DNA of 64,000 nucleotides from Psococerastis gibbosa (GCA_963971405.1 OZ020488.1:26183089-26247088); one strand, 5' to 3'; shown: positions 26,210 to 35,988, numbered from the stretch's first letter. Made by a program: numbers and translations. Notes: generated from the sequence alone by a model not told the origin.

Positions 26210-27115
26210 GACGTGGGGCAAACTGTTTTAGACGGTCCCTGGGCAACCTCGTTGTCCAGTGAGCTCCCGATAGCAGTCTTTTGCCAGATGGATTTGGTAT
26301 TGGATGTAAAAAAACTAATTAACCTATACTGTAATAGCTAATATAGTGGCAAAGCGGTTTTAGTCTACTTGATAATAATTGAAAATGAAATGGCTTTAAC
26401 CAGCCAAAACAGATTTCCGTTATCACTTCGCCAACGTCAAATAAACCCAAGTAAAACAAAGTCAGACTCAGAAGTCAGAAATAACCATAGTAAGTCAAAC
26501 TCAAAAGAAGTTAATATGGTTAATAAGCATATGGCGTTGGATACTTATTAACTATATTTAACGAGAAATGAATATAATATTGTATTTGCTGCAATGTGTT
26601 ACCAAAGCTAGGAATTTGAAAAGGAATATTCTGCGGGATATTCAAATCCACCACAGTACATTTATCATATTCAACGCAGACTAGCAGCAGTGAAACGTTG
26701 GATTAAAGGGTAAAAACAGTAGATGAAGCTCGTATATCCCACCATAATGATCCGAAAAACAAATCATGACGGGGGAATCTCATTGCGCATTCGCAATTCT
26801 TATTCAGATGCAAATGATTCCAAAACACGGCAGTCTTTACACAGCCACCGTACTAATATATTATGCATAGCTATTGCGCATTTAGCAGTCATAGCGTGAC
26901 AATCAATTTTACTTACAATATAAACAGGTCTTCCCATTTATTGTACGTAAATACCACCCGTCTGTTGCACTTTATTACAATTTAAATTCATTTTGTTTGC
27001 ATACTGATGCTAAACTTGGATTTCCAATGACTTTCTAAATCATGGTGACCCATATCCAATAGTTCAACCGATCTTCAAGAGGCCATAGTATCTAGATTTT
27101 GAGATTTCAGGAGGT
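26210..27115. other. noncoding
   Basis: No gene or recognised repeat. Confidence 0.4.
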
Positions 27116-27232
27116 CCCAGAACAGAAATTAGTGGATATAGAAAAACTGGGCTTGGCGAGAATCGAACCCACGATCTACGTCTAACCGGCTCGAATCCCG
27201 CCAAGCCCAGTTTTTCCATATCCTCTAATTTC
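27116..27232. repeat. two tRNA-derived SINE ends in inverted orientation
   Basis: The left arm contains the antisense B box (CGAGAATCGAACCC) and the right arm the sense form (GGCTCGAATCCCGCC). Both are flanked by mirrored AAAAACTGGGCTTGGCG and GGATAT sequences and AAATTAG ends. The arrangement makes a strong foldback of about 110 bp. The same B box and tail occur at 81-150. Confidence 0.6.
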
Positions 27233-27289
27233 GGTTATTACCTGGAGGTTACCTCTTCAACCAAAGTTAATTTAATGTCAGTTTTATAT

Positions 27290-27480
27290 ACACCATATAT
27301 AATACTGCAATATAAGGCCCCAGGACCCCAAAAAAGTGTTTTTTACGAAAGGTCTGTCTGTCCGTCTGTCACAGAGAAGATTGAGTCTCTCATTTTTCAT
27401 AATTTGACCCAACGGCAAAAAATTATCTATCTACAACCCTATAGACATGTTACAAGCATCGAAGTAACTTGAATAAAAAT
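27290..27480 (+). repeat. GTCTGTCTGTC-containing interspersed repeat
   Basis: Contains CCAGGACCCCAAAAAAGTG, then TTTTTACGAAA and GTCTGTCTGTCCGTCTGTC. These are similar to the microsatellite part of the 860-bp repeat (inverse orientation at 49620-49690), but the flanks differ, so it is a related family or a diverged copy. Confidence 0.4.
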
Positions 27481-28576
27481 TACAAATCGTTGGATTTAGC
27501 GTTCAGTCAGGGGTGAACGAAGGATACATACTGTATATGACCTCAGGGTTAACATGCAATCAGGGTCAATGGGGCAGTTGCAAGTGAGGGCCGAAAATTC
27601 GCCCAAATGGGAAATAAAGACTATTTTCTTTCTTTCAGTTATAATTTATTAATTTTTTTAATTAATTTCTGTCCCATATTGTTGCAGTTTGATGTTCAGT
27701 CGCTGCCTTTTTTTCACTTTTGGCAATGAAAGTTTGGTGGGAAAGGTCAGAATCAAATTCAGCACCCCCAAAAACTTAATAAAAAAAAAATCGAGGAAAA
27801 CAGAACTTCCCGTGTTAAAAATATAAAGTCACTGGATTACAGAGGCGGATTATATCGGATACGGATATCACTGGATTATATAGATAACGTTAGGTGCAGA
27901 CGGTTTCCCGTTAAATTTCTGTCACTGCAAAATATATATTTTTTTCAGTTTTAAGCAAAATATGTACTGGGATGGCAGTTTTGAAGTTAATAATATGCAA
28001 TAGACCAGTAGAAAACATGTTTTTATCCAAAAAACAACACAAGCCAATTTTATTAAGTCACAACGTATGGAAACAAAAACATTAATTTTCCACAACATTC
28101 CTCCTGCAGATAAATTGCAGAAGTTCCGCACAACAACTTCAATAATGGTGCTTTTTTTTATGCTCCCCCAGCAACGCTGATGGCGGAAACAAAATACAAC
28201 CACTTATACCGTGCTTTTAATTAATTTAATCAGACACGATCATACGAATTTAATTTCAGGAAATAGGAGTTGCCAGCAGTGCAATACACATGAGGGATTA
28301 GAGACGGATGAGGCGAGATAAAAGCGTACGGAAATGATGCCGGGTTTTTGTATGGGGAATATAGGAAAATGAATAACGACAGGATGATTTCAATAATTGC
28401 ATGATGTGGTCTGTCAATAGCATGCGGTTTGTTCATGTAAACTTCTATAGCCTGCGGATGATAACCTTATTTGGTTAGTCCATTACCATAACCAATAGGA
28501 TTACGTTTTTTGCGTGAGGAAAGACAAAATAATGACATTTTAAAATACGAGTAATTTATGACCATCAGAGAAGGAA
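27481..28576. other. noncoding
   Basis: No gene recognised. Open frames on the minus strand (27922-28436) lack any feature. Confidence 0.35.
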
Positions 28577-29010
28577 TTACACGAAAAACACCGTAGGACA
28601 CTGGCGTCTAACACAAAGCACAGCGCACGATATCTTCTTCTCTAGTCGCAATCTATCGATTGGTTTGCAGTAAGTTTTTCCATCTTCTCCATTTTTGCGT
28701 TCCAAGCAGGTTCTGCATCTCATATCGTTCACTTTCCATGGTCGGTCCTTGGCATTCGTGCCCTCAATGGTGTCTTCTAGGACTGCTCCCTGTCTGACCA
28801 TCCACATGGCTCTTCTTACGGATATGAGGGTATCCTTCGTTTATCCTTTGTAGTACCTCTTCGTTTGTTTTGATATCCATGATATTTCTACCATTCTCCT
28901 ATTGCACCACATTCCAAAGGCTTCCAATTTCTTGTCTTTTCCGTAAATGACTCGCAGCCATAAAGCAGTATGCTCCAAACTTCTGTATAACCACGATATA
29001 ATTACAAAGG
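28577..29010 (-). pseudogene. degenerate non-LTR reverse-transcriptase fragment
   Basis: Read on the minus strand, 29000 to about 28845 gives a frame containing KKLEAFGMWCNRRMVEISW. This matches the conserved region just after the RT thumb of a common arthropod non-LTR group (…LEAFEMWCYRRM… type). Farther 3' the sequence gives DTIEGTNAKDRPWK and a C-terminal basic stretch, in other frames. Multiple frameshifts make it a pseudogene. The 3' end resembles 3370-3440. Confidence 0.65.
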
Positions 29011-30300
29011 CTTTCACGGTCGGAGTTACGTGACGAAGCAGTAGAGTCCGGGATGATAGGCCTTGGTCGTTCTGAAAGCGTACTTCCAAACGTTTCGTCA
29101 ACATCTGCGGTCGACCTCTTCAGTGGAACTGCGTGGACTTCTAAAATTGTACCTCAGAGGCTCAGCAGCAACTGTGACCATAAGCGAGTTTAATTTTAGA
29201 CTAGACTTAATAATATTGTGAATCATGTACTGTTCGCCCAGAAAAGTTTGCAAATGCACAATAGAATATCCCGTAATGCCTTCCCAAGTCCCGCCTCTCC
29301 ATGTAAATTCCCTGTGCTGCATTTTCAAATCAGATAGTACTACTTTGCATGTGTTTGTATACACAAAACTTATGGGGGTGCCATTCCAAATTTAATGCAC
29401 TAAGGTCACAAGTGGACATTGCTTATTTATTTGTTTGTTGCCCTTTTTACAAATTCAAGACTCCAATGTCAAAATTAAAATTTTCTGAATGTTAGTTAAT
29501 TGTCTTATAATATGAACTAACAATATACAAAGTTTCACCCCAAAGATTATTATTTTAAATTATATTTAAAAGGTTTTATTCAGCTAAAAATGTGGTTCGT
29601 TTGTTCTATTGCACTGTATAGTATATTGTATAATGCACAGTGACTCCATTGAAAGACCAAAATTCAGGAAAGAATTTTTAAGCGCCGGTTCAGCAATGGA
29701 TATGCGTATACATACATTGTTAAAATTTCTGGCAGTTATAGCTTAATCAAATGGGGACCTGAATTTCCCAGAAGACATCGTGTCTGATTTTCCCTCTACC
29801 TGTTTCTACCCCTCCTCCACCGCGTGAGTCTCCTGCCCGTAAGTTTCCATCCTGCTTCAGCTCCCTGAGATTCTGACGCAGTGCCCCATTATCAAAATCT
29901 TTGTTGAAAATGTTCCCCTGGGACACTGAGCGTCTTCCACAGGCATGCTATGGCAATTAGTTTCATATTAGTGTAGTGAGGCATTACTTTTTTAAATTAT
30001 TAGAAACTAGTGGACCCGAGGAAATTCGTATCACCTACTACCCCATTTTGTTTGTTTACTTTTTGACGTTCAATGTCGAAGTTATTTGAATTTAATTTAT
30101 ATTTATTATATATTTACTTTTTTGGTCCAGGAACCTTTGGGAGTGCCCCCAGAACTACTAAAGATTCATAAGCGGTTTCAGCACGCGTCGAATAAAAAAA
30201 AAATAGAAGTCATTTTTACTTACTTTATACTATAGAACTGCAGATATACAAGTACTGTACTGTTCGCACAGAAAAGTTTGCAAATGCAGAATAGAATATC
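29011..30300. other. noncoding, arms of a compound repeat
   Basis: Includes the first copies of the direct repeat (29227-29506) and inverted-repeat arm (29507-30136) that are seen complete at 45421-47495. It ends at AATATC, immediately before the Maverick-like element. Confidence 0.6.
30295..30300. other. probable target site (AATATC) of the Maverick-like insertion
   Basis: AATATC precedes the element at 30301. In the uninterrupted copy the same AATATC (46489-46494) is followed by CCGTAATG. Maverick/Polinton elements duplicate 6 bp at insertion. The right-hand duplicate cannot be checked because the right end is not in the window. Confidence 0.55.
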
Positions 30301-30714
30301 AGTAGAGTAGAAAGGGGGTTTCTGGCGCTTATCCCACCCCCCGTCGTGCTATCCCATCTATCCCCCGCGGGTGGTCTATCTATTTTTGTGTGTTACCCCT
30401 CGTGGGTGGTCTGAGGTTCTGGCACCATGATCGTTTTTTTTTTTATAATTACTAATTTGTGAGATACAGAGTTATTTTTTTTTATTTTTTTATTTTTTTT
30501 TTTTTTTTTTATTTATTTATTTTTTTTTTTATTTTTTTTTTAATGGTGTTAATTGAATTAAAACATTTCTTTCTTCTTCTTTCTTCTTCGTGGGTGGTCT
30601 TTGTACCCCGCCGTGCTTATCCCGTTGTCTATCTATCTCTGTACCAGGTGGGTGGTCTATGACGCACCCCCCCCCCCTCCCCGTACAGCCAGACATCTAG
30701 AAGGTTCTAAATGT
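30301..30714 (+). repeat. left terminal region with repeated GTGGGTGGTC motif and T tract
   Basis: Motif copies are at 30367-30377 (GCGGGTGGTCT), 30401-30412, 30589-30600 and 30647-30658. A fifth lies upstream of the polymerase cassette at 31894-31905. They alternate with pyrimidine-rich TATCC/CTATCTATC stretches. A T-dominated tract spans 30474-30541 and a C-run is at about 30666-30677. This could be the terminal inverted repeat, but its partner is not in the window. Confidence 0.6.
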
Positions 30715-30822
30715 GTCGTTACAAAAGGCATCACCTTGGGTTGAGGAGCTTAGTTGAAGCCAAACCTTCATTCAAGACTCAAGTAATACCACTTTATACG
30801 TAAAATTGTATAATCTTACAAC
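30715..30822 (+). promoter_or_regulatory. shared upstream cassette, copy A (small gene)
   Basis: ACAAAAGGCATCACCTTGGG, TTGAGGAGCTTAGTTGAAGC, ACCTTCATTC, GTAATACCACTTTA and AATTGTATAATC run directly into the ATG at 30823. The same ordered blocks precede the polymerase ATG at 32008. Conservation between two otherwise unrelated genes suggests a common promoter and 5' leader. TATAATC and TGTGTAATC are aligned AT-rich elements about 10-20 bp before the start codons. Confidence 0.7.
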
Positions 30823-31128
30823 ATGACATCTCTATTCAATAAAGTTAATGCTATCAACCAAGTAGCCGGGCCTACCATACCAATGCGAAAGCTAGTGATT
30901 GGAGTTAAATACCTAATATTGAAAATAGTGCAAATCGAAAAAACAGAATATGGACCAGCTGTAAAAGTCATACTGCGAGGATTGGAAAAAGAAGTCGTGG
31001 AATGTTTTGTGCCTCAACAATATCTGCCAGCCTTTCAACAAAGTGAAGTTACTCCAGGAGCTGAGATGTATCTTATCGTTTCAAGCCATCGGGGAAAAAA
31101 TAGTGTCAACCTACAGATCATAGAATGA
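30823..31128 (+). CDS. 101-aa protein of a Maverick-like element, possible OB-fold/ssDNA-binding type
   Basis: An intact 101-codon frame from ATG to TGA, starting immediately after the shared cassette. The protein has a short N-terminal segment (MTSLFNKVNAINQV), a PTIPMRKL motif at about residues 17-24, and alternating hydrophobic strands (YLILKIVQIEKTEYG, AVKVILRG, VECFVPQQYL, MYLIVSS, VNLQIIE) as in a small beta-barrel. There are no cysteines suited to zinc binding and no membrane segment. My recollection is that similar small proteins sit beside DNA polymerase genes in arthropod elements of this type. A role in single-strand DNA binding during replication is an inference from the fold-like pattern and location, not shown by a motif. 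The intact frame and dedicated promoter argue that it is functional. Confidence 0.7.
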   Translation: MTSLFNKVNAINQVAGPTIPMRKLVIGVKYLILKIVQIEKTEYGPAVKVILRGLEKEVVECFVPQQYLPAFQQSEVTPGAEMYLIVSSHRGKNSVNLQIIE

Positions 31129-31402
31129 ATATTTCATGATGTATTATTATTGTAAACTACAGAAATAATGTAAATATATGAATAATTTCTATATATATTT
31201 TTGTTCTTGTTTTATTAATTGCATAATTAGTTTTAAGCTTATAGTTAGATGATGATGAGTATTAAAAACTAATGGTTGAAAGAAACAAGCTATTGCTTCA
31301 GTCATAATCGAGTACTTGAACGGTGAAGGGTTATTTTAATCATAGACTATGAAATGATGTAAATCAAATAATTAAACGAGTACATTAGCTAATTAATTTT
31401 AA
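31129..31402. other. intergenic, AT-rich 3' flank of the small gene
   Basis: No canonical AATAAA was seen immediately after the stop. The segment holds AT-rich sequence before the tandem repeat. Confidence 0.4.
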
Positions 31403-31791
31403 TAAATCTATCCGAAGCATATGTTTATGGGAAGTATTGATTTGGTAAACAAATAACAGAGTGCAGGTTCAAACCTGTTGTGAATCACCAGGTGCATATA
31501 ACTCTGTACAGTCGTCTAATGGTTCAAACAAACAAGCCATTAATAAATCTACCCCTCGCTGACAGTCCATTGTAAGCTAAAGTGATTTTTGTTTTCGTAA
31601 ATCTATCCAACACTTAGGTTGAAGGGAAGTATTGATTTGGCAAACAAATAACAGAGTGCAGGTTCAAACCTGTTGTGAATCACCAGGTGCATATAACTCT
31701 GTACAGCCGTCTAATGGTTCAAACAAACAAGCCATTAATAAATCTACCCCTCGCTGACAGTCCATTGTAAGCTAAAGTGATTTTTGTTTTT
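31403..31791. repeat. two 195-bp tandem units with a compact foldback
   Basis: Units 31403-31597 and 31598-31791 are nearly identical except for about 15 bases near the start of each. Each contains a 52-nt foldback (31456-31507, 31651-31702). Its outer 7-bp stem is ACAGAGT/ACTCTGT, with an inner hairpin CAGGTTCAAACCTG and a second small hairpin CACCAGGTG. GGTTCAAACC resembles a polymerase III B box or T-arm, but there is no anticodon arm, so this is not called a tRNA. Position between the two genes suggests an origin, regulatory or structural role (inference). Confidence 0.75.
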
Positions 31792-31861
31792 GCATTAGTT
31801 GCAATCGATCGTTAGAAAATGAATGGTGTCTTAACAACATATTATCCGCTTCGTGATGGAC

Positions 31862-32007
31862 AATCTATCCCTGTACCCTTACCATCTATCCTTCGTGGGT
31901 GGTCGTCGCTACAAAAGGCATCGCCTTGGGTTGAGGAGCTTAGTTGAAACCGAACCTTCATTCGCGTAATACCACTTCAGTGTAGTGAATTTGTGTAATC
32001 GTACAGC
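31862..32007 (+). promoter_or_regulatory. shared upstream cassette, copy B (polymerase gene)
   Basis: Starts with CTATCC-CTGTACC and the CGTGGGTGGTC motif (31894-31905). It continues TACAAAAGGCATCGCCTTGG, TTGAGGAGCTTAGTTGAAAC, ACCTTCATTC, GTAATACCACTTCA and TGTGTAATC, reaching the ATG at 32008. It differs from copy A (30715-30822) mainly by a 9-bp deletion after ACCTTCATTC and scattered substitutions. Confidence 0.7.
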
Positions 32008-35000
32008 ATGGAATCGAAGAAAAGGAAACTGAACGCGAGGGAATATGTGTGTAGAATATGTGCTGTGAGTTTCACACTAAATTGCAATTTAAAAAGACAT
32101 GTCATAAACAAACATGGAGTTAGTATTATACCATGCAAAAAATGTAAAGCCACATTCACATGCAGAGAGGACCTATCTCATCATATATTGCAGCGGCATA
32201 CATCAGCAAATCACGGGATGGAAATTGTACAAACTCGCCCAAAACTGACATCTGCTGGGAATGGAGAGGACTGCAAGGCATGCGGGGGCAAAATCAACAA
32301 CTCCAGTCCACTTACAGTTCTGTGTAAAGAATGTTCATCTATCTTTTCGTGTAAGTATGAGAATCCTGTATCTGTTAAAACCCTTGAGTGTAAATATATT
32401 TGTGAATTCTGTTCGGTCCCTTTTGCTCGGAAGTATAGTTTGAAAGTCCACATATTAAGCATACATATTATTAATTGTTTGAATTGCAAGAAATTGTTTA
32501 TGAGGGAAGATTTTACTAATCATAAGAATAATTGCACAATTATGAGCGGGGGAGCACTATCCAACGAGGAGAACTTTTTATGCAAAACATCTATAGCTCT
32601 AGATGGTGTAGTAAAACAATACAATTATAAAAACATAACCATACATGATCCCGTTGTATATTTAAATAATATGGAAGGTGAGGTTGATTCTATTACAACT
32701 GAAAACATTAAACTTTTTAATGCAATTAAATGGTATGTAGCCTTACACATTAAATTTGAACGCGGACCCGACAATAATAAAAACTATACTGAAGCATGGT
32801 TTCATGCTAAAAACGAACAACTTTTCCTCACTGATGACTCCACAATAAAATATCAACAAATGATTGAACAAATTTTAGTAAAAATAGATAAATTTCAAGC
32901 AATGGGAAGCGGGTGGGTGTTGAAATCTTTAAAACATTTTGTTATTTTTATTGCTGAATATAATCCATGCAGTGGTAGTAGTTACATCCCTTTACCCAAA
33001 AAAATCTATAACACTAAAGCAGTAATCAATATTAAAAATGACGATCTCAAATGTTTTATATGGTCAATTTTAGCATACTTACATCCAGTAAGTCGGGATG
33101 CTCAGCGGGTTTATAATTATAAAAAGTATGAAAAAGAGTTAGATATGAAAGGTATAACTTACCCAGTATCTTTGCAAGTCATTTCAAAATTTGAAAAAAA
33201 TAATAATATTGGAGTAAATGTGTTTGGTTATGATCACAGACTGTACCCATTATATTTATCACAAAGTCACCATTATAATAAGCAGGTGGATCTGCTTTAC
33301 ATAACGGAAGACGAAAATTCACATTATTGTCTTATTAAAAATTTCAACAAACTTAATTTCTCAATCACTAAACATAAGGAACAAAAGTTTTATTGTCGTT
33401 GGTGCATACACGCCTTTAGTAGTGCTGAACGCTTACATGAACATAAGCCACTCTGCTCAAGACATGATCCTCAAAAAACCACATTTCCAATTCAGGAGAA
33501 AAGCACTATGAAATTTGATAAGGCACAATATATGATCCCTGTAGCATATAGAATATATGCCGATTTCGAGAGCATTCTCAGTCCCGTTGAAGGGACTATT
33601 TGTAACACTGAAAAATTATCTGCACATATACCATCAGGGTTTTGTTATGTTGTTGTAGATATCAATGGGAATAAGTTTAAAGAACCGGTAGTTTACAGGG
33701 GAGCTAATGCTGTTGATGTGTTTTTGAAATCGTTATTAAATGTTAAGGATGAAATTTTAAACATTTATAAAAATATTAAAGCAGTAATTATGACTGACGA
33801 GGATAGAGAAAATTTTAAAAACTCTGTCATTTGTAATGTTTGTCAAAAACCACTAGGAAATGATCGTGTAATAGACCACTGTCATATAACGGGGAAATAT
33901 AGACAAGCATTACATAATGTTTGTAATATGAGCAATTTTCGAACTCCAAAACATATCCCCGTTTTTATGCATAACTTAAAACGTTATGATGGTCATCTTA
34001 TCATGGAAGGGGTTGGGAAACTAAAAAATATGAAAATTACTTGTATAGCTAAAACTATGGAGGAATATATAGCCTTTAGTATTGGAGAGTTACGCTTTTT
34101 AGACACTTATCAATTTATGGCCTCCTCTTTAGATTCATTAGTCAAAAATCTTGTTGATGCGGATAAAAATAAATTTAAAATTATGAAAACATGTTTTGTG
34201 GGTGAAAAATTAGACTTGATGTTGAGGAAGGGTGTCTTCCCCTATGAATATATAACGCACGAATCAAAATTTAATGAGGAACACTTACCTCCAATTGATG
34301 CATTTTTTAGTCAATTAACTCAAGAGGGGATTTCACAAGAAAAATATGAACATGCTCAAAAGGTGTGGAATGCTTTTAGTATAAAGAATTTAGGAGAATA
34401 CCAAGACTTGTATGTATTAACAGACACCCTTCTCCTTTGCGATGTTTTTGAAGCCTTTAGAGCCTTATGTTTTGAAAACGATAACCTCGAAATTTGTCAC
34501 ATGTACACAGCACCAGGGCTAGCTCTTCAGAGCTGTCTGAAAATGACAGGAGTAGAACTTGAGCTATTGAGCGAACCTGATATGTATTTGTTTTGTGAGG
34601 CTGGGATTCGCGGGGGTATAAGTATGATTTCAAAAAGATTTGCGGAAAGCAACAATAAATACTTAAAAAAATTTGACTCAAATAAGCCATCCAAATTTAT
34701 AGTATATTGGGATTGCACTAACTTATACGGACATGCGATGCGTCAATTTTTACCTATTAGTGGGTTTCGCTGGATGGAGGAGGAAGAAATCAAAAACTTT
34801 AATGTAATGCTCGCACCTGATGAGGGCGATGATGGGTTCATATTACAGGTGGACATGGAATATCCACAAAAATTACATGATTTACATAATGAATACCCAC
34901 TAGCAGCTGAACATTGTGTTGTAACATCAGACATGATTTCCCCCTATTGTAAGGAATTTCTCGCTGAAAATGATATATCTTTAACATCCAACTTCTCAAA

Positions 35001-35988
35001 GCTTATTCCCAACTTAAACGATAAACACAACTATATAATACATTATCGAAATTTGAAGCAATGTTTAGAATTGGGATTAAAATTAAAATGTATACATAAA
35101 ATTTTAGCTTTTAAGCAAAGCGCTTGGATGCGACCCTTTATCGATTTTAACACAGAAAAACGGAAATTAGCTTGTAATGATTTCGAGAAGGATTTTTATA
35201 AATTGAAAATTAATAGTATGTATGGGAAGACAATGGAGAATGTTAGAAATCACGCAAAATTAGAGTTAGTTAACACTGCCAAACGAGCTCGTAAACTTAT
35301 CTCATCCCCTGCATTTAAAGATTTTAAGATTTTTTCAAACGATTTAATAGCAGTCCGGTCAAAAAAAACTAATATTTTGCTAAACAAGCCAATATTTATT
35401 GGCCTAACCGTTCTCGAACTATCCAAGGTAGTTATGTATGAATTTCATTATAACTTTGTAAAACAAATGTATGGTGATAAAGCTGCACTGATTTTAACAG
35501 ATACAGATTCGCTCGTTTATGAGGTTGAGAGTGATGATTTGTACACTGATTTAAAACCATATCCCCATTTATTTGATAACTCAGTATATCCTCCGAACCA
35601 TCTCTTATACAATATTGAAAATAAAAAGAAAGTGGGAACGTTCAAAGATGAAAATGCTCAATCTCACATTTTACAATGTGTTGCTTTACGCCCAAAATTG
35701 TATTCCCTTTTAGAGGAGGGAAAGGAGAAGAAAGTGGGCAAAGGTATAGTTCGTTCAACCCTTAAACATCATATTAACCATCAAGACTATTACAATACCT
35801 TATTTAAGCCTTGCATAGCAAAAGACTCACGTAAACCAATGTTCCGTATTCAAAGTAGAGATCATAAGCTTTTTACAATTAAACAGCAAAAAGTCACTCT
35901 TAGTCCTTATGATGATAAACGGTATGTGTGTCGTAATGGAATTGATAGTTTAGCTCATGGTCATTATCGCATTATAGATATGTCTTAG
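32008..35988 (+). CDS. zinc-finger protein-primed-type family B DNA polymerase
   Basis: A 1326-aa DNA polymerase of the organellar/viral family B type that would replicate the element. The N-terminus has zinc-binding modules: C2H2 at 15-36, 43-64 and 132-153, a four-Cys module at 89-109, and C2HC-like modules at 157-176 and 463-483. Residues about 340-460 form a conserved region with C349 (KCFIWSILA) and H439 (HYCLIKN). Exonuclease motifs are DFE (D519, E521), N656…D661 and Y802xxxD806. A Cys/His insert (C609, C612, DHCH 623-626, C639, N640) resembles an endonuclease VII-type zinc site. Polymerase motifs are D902xxNLYG, K1065xxxNSMYG and TDTDS (1164-1168), then KLY (1230-1232). All are intact and no stop or intron interrupts them. 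The start ATG follows the shared cassette. Absence of other Maverick genes nearby may be due to the gap. Confidence 0.93.
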   Translation: MESKKRKLNAREYVCRICAVSFTLNCNLKRHVINKHGVSIIPCKKCKATFTCREDLSHHILQRHTSANHGMEIVQTRPKLTSAGNGEDCKACGGKINNSSPLTVLCKECSSIFSCKYENPVSVKTLECKYICEFCSVPFARKYSLKVHILSIHIINCLNCKKLFMREDFTNHKNNCTIMSGGALSNEENFLCKTSIALDGVVKQYNYKNITIHDPVVYLNNMEGEVDSITTENIKLFNAIKWYVALHIKFERGPDNNKNYTEAWFHAKNEQLFLTDDSTIKYQQMIEQILVKIDKFQAMGSGWVLKSLKHFVIFIAEYNPCSGSSYIPLPKKIYNTKAVINIKNDDLKCFIWSILAYLHPVSRDAQRVYNYKKYEKELDMKGITYPVSLQVISKFEKNNNIGVNVFGYDHRLYPLYLSQSHHYNKQVDLLYITEDENSHYCLIKNFNKLNFSITKHKEQKFYCRWCIHAFSSAERLHEHKPLCSRHDPQKTTFPIQEKSTMKFDKAQYMIPVAYRIYADFESILSPVEGTICNTEKLSAHIPSGFCYVVVDINGNKFKEPVVYRGANAVDVFLKSLLNVKDEILNIYKNIKAVIMTDEDRENFKNSVICNVCQKPLGNDRVIDHCHITGKYRQALHNVCNMSNFRTPKHIPVFMHNLKRYDGHLIMEGVGKLKNMKITCIAKTMEEYIAFSIGELRFLDTYQFMASSLDSLVKNLVDADKNKFKIMKTCFVGEKLDLMLRKGVFPYEYITHESKFNEEHLPPIDAFFSQLTQEGISQEKYEHAQKVWNAFSIKNLGEYQDLYVLTDTLLLCDVFEAFRALCFENDNLEICHMYTAPGLALQSCLKMTGVELELLSEPDMYLFCEAGIRGGISMISKRFAESNNKYLKKFDSNKPSKFIVYWDCTNLYGHAMRQFLPISGFRWMEEEEIKNFNVMLAPDEGDDGFILQVDMEYPQKLHDLHNEYPLAAEHCVVTSDMISPYCKEFLAENDISLTSNFSKLIPNLNDKHNYIIHYRNLKQCLELGLKLKCIHKILAFKQSAWMRPFIDFNTEKRKLACNDFEKDFYKLKINSMYGKTMENVRNHAKLELVNTAKRARKLISSPAFKDFKIFSNDLIAVRSKKTNILLNKPIFIGLTVLELSKVVMYEFHYNFVKQMYGDKAALILTDTDSLVYEVESDDLYTDLKPYPHLFDNSVYPPNHLLYNIENKKKVGTFKDENAQSHILQCVALRPKLYSLLEEGKEKKVGKGIVRSTLKHHINHQDYYNTLFKPCIAKDSRKPMFRIQSRDHKLFTIKQQKVTLSPYDDKRYVCRNGIDSLAHGHYRIIDMS

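Larger units (their letters stand above)
21485..30300. repeat. 8.8-kb duplicated segment, copy 1
   Basis: Bases 21485-30300 recur at 37680-46494. Aligned landmarks are offset by 16195 before and 16194 after the G-run near 25050-25070, so the only difference I saw is one base in that homopolymer. The first copy ends where the Maverick-like element begins; the second continues without interruption. Near-identity next to an assembly gap favours two alleles, or one locus placed twice, over an old tandem duplication. Confidence 0.9.

Noticed and set aside
25756-26221. Minus-strand open frames of 104 and 70 codons (also in the duplicate copy)
   Set aside because: They are antisense to the retroelement ORF2 fragment at 25798-26209.
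30459-30662. 67-codon open frame in the element's left terminal region
   Set aside because: It translates the T-rich tract as a phenylalanine run and overlaps the motif-rich terminus. It is an artefact of low complexity.
31456-31507. Mitochondrial-type tRNA in the 195-bp repeat
   Set aside because: The 7-bp outer stem and a T-arm-like hairpin fit, but there is no anticodon arm with a 7-base loop. Described as a foldback instead.
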